NCBI GenBank assembly: GCA_025464025.1
Contig: JAODBP010000015.1
Span: 1 to 32,631 of the forward strand
DNA from: Actinomycetes bacterium
GTDB taxonomy: Bacteria; Actinomycetota; Acidimicrobiia; Acidimicrobiales; CADCSY01
Length of the DNA stretch: 32,631 bases
Direction of reading: 5' to 3'
This document shows, piece by piece, positions 25,335 through 31,284 of this stretch (its first letter is position 1; every line of letters starts with the position of its first letter). The notes beneath the pieces were generated by a model. That model made no database searches, was not told the DNA's origin, and saw only the letters and a list, made by a program, of their open reading frames with translations. A program made the translations under genes and the position numbers.

Positions 25335-26440
25335 GCAGCCGCGCCGACGAGGTGCAGGTCGTGCGGTTCGGGCTGTGGTGGCCGGACGGTCGGCCCGACC
25401 AGCTCCGAGCCCGGGCCGCGGCGTGGCGACGGATGGCCGTCGCGCTCACGCGGTGCGGCGAGGACCTGCTCCGGGCCCGCCAGGTGGTCCAGGCGTCGTG
25501 CCAGGGCGCCGCGATCGACGCCTACCTCGCCCACCAGCAACGGGTGCTCGCCGCCCTCAACGACGAGGCCGAGGCGTGCATCCAGCTCGCCCGCAGCCTC
25601 GAGGACTTCGCCGACGCCATCGACGCCGCCCGCCACCGGCTCCTCGAGATGGCCGCCGAGATCGCCGCGTCGATGGCCATCGGCTTCGGCCTGGCCATGC
25701 TCACTGCCGGCATCTCGGCGGCCGCGGCCGAGACCGTGACGGCGGCGATGATCGCCGAGGCGGGCGTGATGGGATCGAGCCTCACCGGGCAGGCCATCGC
25801 CATCGCCATCGCCAGTCGCGTGGTGGTGATGGGCGCCTTCGGTGCCGGTGAGGCGGGAGCGACGAACCTCATCGTCCAGGTCGAGCGCAACGCTGTCGTC
25901 AACCAGAACCACAACCCGCTCGAAGGCATCGAGCTCCCGGAGCTCCTGGTCTCGGGTGCCGGGGGCTTCGTCGTCAGCGGTGCCTTCGCCGGGCTCACGA
26001 CGCCGGTCCCCCGGTCGGTGCCACCGAGCCGGATCGTGCTCGATGACGTCGTTCGCGACTACGACACGTTGCCCGGCGTCGTACGACCTTCCATCTACTG
26101 GGCGGAGGGGGCGGAGTGGTCCACGGAGCAGCTCGGCGTCGTCGACCAAGACATCGACGACGTGGCCCGCCTGATCGGCCGCGGCCATGCGTACGTCAAG
26201 CATCTCGACGAGCTGCCCTGGATCGGGTCGCGTGAGGAGCTCTCGGACTACGTCGCGTCGGTCATGCGCCATCCATCAGAGATGGCCCCCGCCGACGGCG
26301 GCCGCATCGCGTACTGGGACGCTGCGCATGATGCGATCGTCATCGTCAGCCCGAGGGACGCCGATCTCGGGACCGTGTTCGTTCCGGACACCGGCTACGA
26401 CTACTTCGTTCAGAACTTTCTCGAGGAGGGCCAACCGTGA
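25331..26440 (+). CDS. Candidate type VII-secreted polymorphic toxin with C-terminal RNase-like domain
   Basis: 369 residues, start ATG overlapping the previous stop (ATGA). Residues 20-105 form a helical hairpin of WXG100/LXG character (AWRRMAVALTRCGEDLLRAR ... CIQLARSLEDFADAIDAARH). Residues about 108-172 are an alanine/glycine-rich hydrophobic segment, and 205-225 a second one (SGAGGFVVSGAFAGL). The last ~95 residues (from D274) are a distinct module: GRGHAYVKHLDEL (284-296, H286, K290, H291), GGRIAYWDAAHDAIVIV (323-339, R325) and LGTVFVPDTGYDYF (346-359, T348). This H/K...GR-AYWD...GT-F-P-G-Y pattern resembles BECR-fold RNase toxins (barnase/EndoU/colicin D type); it is pattern recognition, not a database result. 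Codon choice becomes visibly less GC-biased in this module, as expected for exchangeable toxin tips. Confidence 0.7.
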   Translation: MSSRADEVQVVRFGLWWPDGRPDQLRARAAAWRRMAVALTRCGEDLLRARQVVQASCQGAAIDAYLAHQQRVLAALNDEAEACIQLARSLEDFADAIDAARHRLLEMAAEIAASMAIGFGLAMLTAGISAAAAETVTAAMIAEAGVMGSSLTGQAIAIAIASRVVVMGAFGAGEAGATNLIVQVERNAVVNQNHNPLEGIELPELLVSGAGGFVVSGAFAGLTTPVPRSVPPSRIVLDDVVRDYDTLPGVVRPSIYWAEGAEWSTEQLGVVDQDIDDVARLIGRGHAYVKHLDELPWIGSREELSDYVASVMRHPSEMAPADGGRIAYWDAAHDAIVIVSPRDADLGTVFVPDTGYDYFVQNFLEEGQP

Positions 26441-26751
26441 AGCAGGTCGAGCTGACCGGACGCGAAGCGTCGATGCTGGCCCAGGCCTTTCGGGCGACAC
26501 TGGCGGAGATCGACGACTGGGAGTTCCCCATCAGGATGATCCTCCAGCCGGCCGACGCGTGGGCGCTCGTCGAGCTGCTCGAGTCAGGCGGGAACGACGG
26601 CACGTCAATCGAGGTCGACGACCTCACGTTCGCCATGGCGGTACAGGCGCTGAACGAGGTCGTGAACGGCTTCCGTCCGCCGGACTTCTCGGTCATCGGC
26701 GACCGAGACGAGGTGAAGCGACTCGGCGCGCGCCTGAAGGCGCTCAAGTGA
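26437..26751 (+). CDS. Probable cognate immunity protein
   Basis: 104 residues from GTG 26437, overlapping the toxin's TGA as GTGA, so the two proteins are made together. It is small and acidic, without signal peptide or membrane segment: KQVELTGREASMLAQAFRA, DDWEFPIRMILQPADAWALV, then an IEVDDLTFAMAVQALNEVV strand-helix. No named family is recognised. Position directly after a toxin tip, small size, acidity and the same relaxed codon use as the toxin module are the usual marks of an immunity gene. It would act in the cytoplasm by binding and blocking the RNase-like domain. The identity is inferred from context only. Confidence 0.65.
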   Translation: MKQVELTGREASMLAQAFRATLAEIDDWEFPIRMILQPADAWALVELLESGGNDGTSIEVDDLTFAMAVQALNEVVNGFRPPDFSVIGDRDEVKRLGARLKALK

Positions 26752-26788
26752 ACGGGCGGCAGAGGTAGCGAGCGCAGAGACCTCCGGA

Positions 26789-26804
26789 CTGACACTCACG
26801 TCAG
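26789..26804. promoter_or_regulatory. Short inverted repeat upstream of the fused acyl-CoA dehydrogenase gene
   Basis: CTGAC (26789-26793) and GTCAG (26800-26804) are exact complements around 6 bases, in the 74-base gap after the immunity gene and 22 bases before ATG 26826. It lies where a -35 region would be, so it could bind a regulator of the lipid-degradation gene. Five-base arms can arise by chance. Confidence 0.3.
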
Positions 26805-26813
26805 CTGGTTCCG

Positions 26814-26819
26814 TAGTGT
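26814..26819 (+). promoter_or_regulatory. Probable -10 box of the fused acyl-CoA dehydrogenase gene
   Basis: TAGTGT fits TANNNT and stands 6 bases before ATG 26826, the spacing of a leaderless transcript. No Shine-Dalgarno site is visible before this ATG. Confidence 0.45.
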
Positions 26820-26825
26820 CTGCGC

Positions 26826-28964
26826 ATGCCCATCGCGATCACCGACGACCATCGCGCCCTGGCCGACACGGCCGCCGACTTCCTGGCCAAGCGCAACGCG
26901 CTCGGTGCGGCCCGCGCCCTGCTGGAGGCGCCCACCGAGGAGCTACCCGGCTTCTGGACGGACCTGGTCGAGCTGGGCTGGCTCGGCCTCCACGTGCCGG
27001 AGGACCAGGGCGGCTCGGGCTACACGCTCGAGGAGCTGGTGGTCGTGGTCGAGGAGCTGGGTCGAGCCATGGCGCCGGGGCCGTTCGTCCCGACCGTGAT
27101 CGCCAGCGCCGTGCTCGCCGCGGTCGGTGACACGACGCGCCTCGCCGGTCTGGCCGACGGCTCGGTCGCCGCGGGCATCGCCCTCGGCGGCGACGTCACG
27201 GTCTCCGGCGGCACGGCGTCCTGCTCGGCGCTCGTCCTCGGCGGTGGCCTGGCCCAGGTGCTGCTCGTGCCGGCCGGCGACGACGTGGCCGTGGTCGAGG
27301 TGGGCGACGGCGTCACCGTCGACGTGCCCAAGAACCTCGACCCCACCCGCCGCTCGGCCCGGGTGACGTTCGACGGCGCCAGCGCGACCGTCCTCCCCGG
27401 CGCCCGCTCGACCCTCGTCGACCTGGCCCGGGTCATCCTCTCGGCCGAGGCCGTCGGCGTCGCCCGGGCCTGCACCGAGATGGCGGCCGACTACGCCAAG
27501 CAGCGGGTGCAGTTCGGCCGGGTCATCGGCACCTACCAGGCTGTGAAGCACCACTGCGCCAACATGGCCGTAGCCACCGAGCTGGCCACCTCCGCCGTGT
27601 GGGACGCGGCCCGGGCCGCCTCGACGGGGGGCGACCAGCTCCGCTACGCCGCTGCGGTGGCCGCCACCCTCGCCGGCCCGGCCGCCGACCTCGCCGCCAA
27701 CCTCAACACCCAGGTCCACGGCGGCATCGCCATCACCTGGGAGCACGACGCCCACCTCTACCTCCGCCGGGCCACCGTGCTCGAGACGCTGCTGGACCAC
27801 GCCGCGGCCGCGGCCGACCTGGTCGACGTCACCCGGGCCGGGGTCGAGCGGACCAAGGCTGTCGAGCTGCCGCCCGAGGCCGAGGCCATCCGCACCGAGG
27901 TGCGGGCCTTCGTCGACAGCGTGAAGGACCTCGACGACGACGCCCGCAAGGCCCGCCTGCTCGAGACCGGCTACGCCGTGCCCAACTGGCCGAAGCCGTA
28001 CGGCCGGGCCGCCGGCGCCATCGAGCAGCTGGTGATCGAGGAGGAGTTCGGCACGGCCGGCATCAAGCGGCCGAACTACGGCATCACCGGCTGGAACATC
28101 CTCACCCTCATCCAGTACGCCGACGACGACCAGAAGGCCCGCTGGATCCGGCCTGCCCTGGCCCAGGAGGTCATCTGGTGCCAGCTCTTCAGCGAGCCCG
28201 ACGCCGGGTCCGACGCCGCCGGCGTGAAGACGAAGGCGACGCGGGTCGAGGGTGGCTGGCTGGTCAACGGCCAGAAGGTCTGGACCAGCGGCGCCCACGT
28301 GGCCGGCATGGGCTTCGCCACCGTGCGCACCAACCCCGACGTGCCCAAGCACGAGGGCATCACGACGATGGTCATCGACATGCACGCCCCGGGCGTCGAG
28401 GTCCGGCCGCTCAAGATGACCACCGGCGGCTCGGAGTTCAACGAAGTGTTCTTCAACGACGTCCTCGTCCCCGACGACGACGTGGTCGGCCCCGTCGACG
28501 GCGGCTGGACCGTGGCCCGGGCCACCCTCGGCAACGAGAGCGTGAGCATCGGCGGCGGTGGCGGCGGCCTGTCGGTGCCCGGCACCGCCGTCCTCCCCGC
28601 CTTCGACGCCCACCCCGAGCGCCTGGCCGGTGGCGCCGCCCGCCTCGGCCGCTACATGGCCGAGCACCAGGCCATGGGCCTGCTCAACCTCCGCTCGGCC
28701 AACCGGGCCGTGGCCGGCGGCGAGCCCGGCCCCGAGGGCGCCATCACCAAGCTCGTGCTGTCCGAGCTGGGCCACGAGGTCGCCGCCATGTTCACCGAGC
28801 TCCACGGCCCCGACGCCGTCTTCATCGACGACACCACGCTGATCAGCTCGATGCTCGTGCTCATGCACCGCGGCATGTCGATCGCCGGCGGCACCTCGGA
28901 GATCAAGCGCAACCAGATCGGCGAGCGCATCCTCGGCCTCCCGAGGGACCCGCTGATCAAGTAG
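26826..28964 (+). CDS. Double-domain acyl-CoA dehydrogenase, FadE34-like
   Basis: 712 residues with two acyl-CoA dehydrogenase units in one chain. Unit 1 (about 1-345): FWTDLVELGWLGLHVPEDQG, GSGYTLEELVVVVEELGRAM, then YAKQRVQFGRVIGTYQAVKH and QVHGGIAITWEHDAHLYLRR. Unit 2 (about 350-712): WCQLFSEPDAGSDAAGVKTK, GWLVNGQKVWTSGAHVAG, GVEVRPLKMTTGGSEFNEVF, and the C-terminal GMSIAGGTSEIKRNQIGERI and LGLPRDP. Mycobacterial FadE34 (711 residues) has this same fusion and size and oxidises the acyl side chain of sterol CoA thioesters; other long FadE proteins act on other acyl-CoAs. So it is a flavoenzyme of beta-oxidation, perhaps for steroid or branched substrates, but no sterol genes lie nearby. It ends 1 base before the stop of the convergent Uma2 gene. 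Confidence 0.9.
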   Translation: MPIAITDDHRALADTAADFLAKRNALGAARALLEAPTEELPGFWTDLVELGWLGLHVPEDQGGSGYTLEELVVVVEELGRAMAPGPFVPTVIASAVLAAVGDTTRLAGLADGSVAAGIALGGDVTVSGGTASCSALVLGGGLAQVLLVPAGDDVAVVEVGDGVTVDVPKNLDPTRRSARVTFDGASATVLPGARSTLVDLARVILSAEAVGVARACTEMAADYAKQRVQFGRVIGTYQAVKHHCANMAVATELATSAVWDAARAASTGGDQLRYAAAVAATLAGPAADLAANLNTQVHGGIAITWEHDAHLYLRRATVLETLLDHAAAAADLVDVTRAGVERTKAVELPPEAEAIRTEVRAFVDSVKDLDDDARKARLLETGYAVPNWPKPYGRAAGAIEQLVIEEEFGTAGIKRPNYGITGWNILTLIQYADDDQKARWIRPALAQEVIWCQLFSEPDAGSDAAGVKTKATRVEGGWLVNGQKVWTSGAHVAGMGFATVRTNPDVPKHEGITTMVIDMHAPGVEVRPLKMTTGGSEFNEVFFNDVLVPDDDVVGPVDGGWTVARATLGNESVSIGGGGGGLSVPGTAVLPAFDAHPERLAGGAARLGRYMAEHQAMGLLNLRSANRAVAGGEPGPEGAITKLVLSELGHEVAAMFTELHGPDAVFIDDTTLISSMLVLMHRGMSIAGGTSEIKRNQIGERILGLPRDPLIK

Positions 28965-28965
28965 G

Positions 28966-29517
28966 TCAGGCGAAGATCGTGGCGGCGTCCAGCTCGAAGG
29001 TGGTGGGCACCGACACCTCGGCCCGGCCGTCGGCGTCGAGCACGGCGACCTCCACGTAGTCGCCGTCGGCCAGCTCGAGCACGGTGATGGTGCGGGCCAC
29101 GAGGTCGACGAGCCAGTAGGCGGGGATGCCGGCCTCGGCGTACACGACCCGCTTCTCCGTCCGGTCGAGCAGCGACGTCGACGGCGATGCGACCTCGACC
29201 ACGAGCGCCGGCGTCCCCATGACCGCCTGCCCGACGAGGAGCGACCGGTCGACGACCTGCACGTCCGGCCGCTTCACGGTGTCGTCGCGGATGCGCAGCT
29301 CCGCCTCGACGAGGATCGCCTGGCCGGCCTCGCGGTGGTCGTCGAGGAGACGACCGATCCGGAACGCCAGGTCCTGGTGTCGAAGGTTCGCTGCCGGGGT
29401 CACGATGAGCACCCCGTTGCTGAGCTCGTAGAAGCGCCCGTCATCCGGCATGCCCTCGAGGTCGCGGTACGTGAGGGGCGCGGTGCTGGTGCCGATGGCG
29501 GCCTGCTCGATGGCCAT
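28966..29517 (-). CDS. Uma2-family protein (restriction-endonuclease-like fold)
   Basis: 183 residues from ATG 29517. The Uma2 (DUF820) pattern is clear: TYRDLEGMPDDGRFYELSNG at the start, then VLIVTPAANLRHQDLAFRIG, EAELRIRDDTVKRPDVQVVD with the P-D of the PD-(D/E)XK-like core, ALVVEVASPSTSLLDRTEKR supplying E-V-x-S-P-S-T and the downstream K, and YAEAGIPAYWLVDLVARTIT. The family has a type II restriction endonuclease fold; its members are numerous in actinobacteria and cyanobacteria, and their biological role is not settled. An upstream in-frame ATG at 29526 lies inside the -10 box, so ATG 29517, 7 bases after TAGCAT, is chosen and implies a leaderless mRNA. A lone copy, not linked to any other nuclease gene. 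Confidence 0.88.
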   Translation of the reverse strand: MAIEQAAIGTSTAPLTYRDLEGMPDDGRFYELSNGVLIVTPAANLRHQDLAFRIGRLLDDHREAGQAILVEAELRIRDDTVKRPDVQVVDRSLLVGQAVMGTPALVVEVASPSTSLLDRTEKRVVYAEAGIPAYWLVDLVARTITVLELADGDYVEVAVLDADGRAEVSVPTTFELDAATIFA

Positions 29518-29524
29518 GCGGACC

Positions 29525-29546
29525 ATGCTACGGGCGGGGTGCGACA
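29525..29546 (-). promoter_or_regulatory. PafBC/RecA-NDp-like promoter of the Uma2-family gene
   Basis: On the minus strand: TGTCGCAC, exactly 8 bases, TAGCAT, then 7 bases to ATG 29517. The first 11 bases (TGTCGCACCCC) are identical to the copy before the RecQ-type gene about 27 kb away. Confidence 0.55.
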
Positions 29547-29653
29547 GCGTCAGCGGGCGAACATCTCCGGGCCGGGTGTCGATCCGGTCGGACGCGTTCG
29601 TGGACGTGGTGCGGGGCGCAGCGGGCGCCGCCGCACCGAAGGAGGCTGTGACC

Positions 29654-30007
29654 ATGCCCCAGTACCTGCTGTCCGTCTGGTTCGACGAGCCCTACGACGA
29701 CGACCTCGACCTCTCCGCACCCGAGACACAGCGCCAGATGGCGCAGACGGGCGAGCTCATCACTGAGATGGAGCGGGCCGGGGCCTGGGTGTTCCACGCC
29801 GGCCTGCGGTCACCGGCATCGGCGACCGTGGTGCACGCCGTGCGGGGCGACGTCTCGATGACCGACGGGCCCTACGCCGAGACCAAGGAGCAGATGGCCG
29901 GCTTCTGGATCATCGAGGCCGCCGACCTCGACGCCGCCCTCGACTGGGCGGCCAAGGCCTCGACCGCGTGCGGGCAGCCGATCGAGGTCCGACCCATGCA
30001 CGCCTGA
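29654..30007 (+). CDS. YCII-related (DGPF-type) domain protein
   Basis: 117 residues from ATG 29654; AAGGAGG ends about 8 bases upstream. The sequence is a ferredoxin-like YCII/DGPF fold: MPQYLLSVWFDEP start, QTGELITEMERAGAWVFHAG, and the signature MTDGPYAETKEQMAGFWIIE (about 73-92), where the family reads D-G-P-[FY]-x-E-x-K-E. It ends with LDAALDWAAKAS and IEVRPM. These small proteins are often encoded next to ECF sigma factor genes and may detoxify or bind small molecules, but none of these partners is present here. Function unknown. It ends 9 bases before the stop of the convergent ABC operon. Confidence 0.88.
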   Translation: MPQYLLSVWFDEPYDDDLDLSAPETQRQMAQTGELITEMERAGAWVFHAGLRSPASATVVHAVRGDVSMTDGPYAETKEQMAGFWIIEAADLDAALDWAAKASTACGQPIEVRPMHA

Positions 30008-30016
30008 CCAACGGCG

Positions 30017-30625
30017 TCAGTGGGCGCGCAGCCGGCCGTCGTGCAGCTCGAGCACCCGGTCGGCGGCCCCGATCGCCACCTCGTCGTGGGTGGCCAGCAG
30101 GCACGCGGTGCCGTCGTCGGCCCGCTCCCGCACCAGCGCCATCATGGCCTCGGCCCACGCCCGGTTCTGGTGCGACACCGGCTCGTCGGCCACCAGGAGC
30201 GTCGGCCGCACGACGACGGCCCGGGCCAGCGCGGTGCGCTGCTGCTCGCCGAGCGACGTCTCGCTCGGGTAGCGGCCGGCCAGGTGGGCGAGGCCGAGCC
30301 GCTCGAGCAGGGGACGAACGTCCTCGTCGGCCCGGTCGAGCCGCAGCGGCATGGCGACGTTCTCGGCCACCGTCAGCTCGGGCAGCAGGCCGAGCGACTG
30401 GGGCAGCACGGCGAGCTCGCGCCAGCCGGTGCCGTGGACGTGCTCGACGGTGCCGGCATCGGGCCGGTCGAAGTCGGTGACGATCGTGAGCAGCGTCGTC
30501 TTGCCCGAGCCCGACCGGCCGAGCAGCACGACGATCTCGCCCTCGTGCACGTCGACGTCGACGCCGTCGAGGACCTTGCCGTCGAACGACTTGTCGACGC
30601 CGCGCACCTGGAGCACGGCGCTCAC
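30017..30625 (-). CDS. ABC transporter ATP-binding protein, second ATPase of the operon
   Basis: 202 residues from GTG 30625, overlapping the preceding stop as GTGA. Walker A GRSGSGKTT (36-44), Q-loop LPQSLGLLP (74-82), Walker B LLVADEP (143-149) and switch histidine ATHDE (H180) are present. The signature motif is ETSLGEQQR (122-130) in place of LSGGQ, and the D-loop region SHQNRAW replaces the usual xSALD, so this subunit looks like the degenerate member of an asymmetric ATPase pair. It is last in the operon permease - ATPase - ATPase. A LolD/MacB-type exporter is likely, substrate unknown. Confidence 0.85.
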   Translation of the reverse strand: MSAVLQVRGVDKSFDGKVLDGVDVDVHEGEIVVLLGRSGSGKTTLLTIVTDFDRPDAGTVEHVHGTGWRELAVLPQSLGLLPELTVAENVAMPLRLDRADEDVRPLLERLGLAHLAGRYPSETSLGEQQRTALARAVVVRPTLLVADEPVSHQNRAWAEAMMALVRERADDGTACLLATHDEVAIGAADRVLELHDGRLRAH

Positions 30626-31284
30626 GGCTCGACCACCCGACCGTCGCGCAGGTGGACGGCGTGGTCGGCGGCATCGATGACCATCGGATCGTGCGAGCTG
30701 ACGACGAGCGTCGTCCCCCGCTGGACCAGCCGGCGCATGGCCTCGACGAGCGCGGCACCGCTGGTCGAGTCGAGCTGGGCGGTGGGCTCGTCGGCCAGCA
30801 GCACCGTCGGCGGGCCGATGGCGCCGGCGGCGAAGGCGACGCGGTGCTGCTCGCCGCCCGACAGCTCGGCCGGGCTGGCCAGCATGCGGCCACCGAGGCC
30901 GACGGCGTCGAGCAGCGCCTCGGCCCCGGCGCCGTCGATCCCCCGGAGCCGGGCGGCGAGCTGCACCTGCTGGAGGGCGGTGAGGTGCTCGACGAGGTTG
31001 TCGGCCGGGCTCTGGAGGACGAAGCCGATGCGCCGCCGGCGGAGGCGCCGGAGCTGGCCGGTGCGCAGGCCCCGCAGCTCGGTGCCGTCGACGACCACCG
31101 AGCCGGTGCCGTGGTGGAGACCGGCGAGCACCCGCAGCAGCGTCGACTTCCCCGACCCCGACGGCCCGGCCACCACCGACAGGCGACCGGCGGCGAAGTC
31201 GGCGTCGACGTCGACCAGCGCCGGCACGGCCCCGTAGGTGGCGCCGACGCCCCGGCAGCGGACGACGGGCTCAGGCGCCGGCAC
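30622..31284 (-). CDS. ABC transporter ATP-binding protein, first ATPase of the operon (LolD/MacB-like)
   Basis: 220 residues. GTG 31284 is chosen because GGAGG lies 6 bases upstream; the frame could extend much further but would run through the permease gene. Walker A GPSGSGKST (40-48), Q-loop FVLQSPADNL (88-97), intact signature LSGGEQHRVA (141-150), Walker B VLLADEP (161-167), D-loop AQLDSTSG (169-176) and switch histidine in SSHDP are canonical. The start overlaps the permease end by 14 bases, and the end overlaps the second ATPase by 4, so the three genes are tightly coupled. It powers the FtsX-like permease. Confidence 0.9.
   Translation of the reverse strand: MPAPEPVVRCRGVGATYGAVPALVDVDADFAAGRLSVVAGPSGSGKSTLLRVLAGLHHGTGSVVVDGTELRGLRTGQLRRLRRRRIGFVLQSPADNLVEHLTALQQVQLAARLRGIDGAGAEALLDAVGLGGRMLASPAELSGGEQHRVAFAAGAIGPPTVLLADEPTAQLDSTSGAALVEAMRRLVQRGTTLVVSSHDPMVIDAADHAVHLRDGRVVEP

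Noticed and set aside
26798..26819. CGTCAGCT then TAGTGT before the FadE34-like gene as a PafBC-type promoter
   Set aside because: The spacer is 7 rather than 8 bases and the first half-site fits poorly, so only the -10 box is reported.
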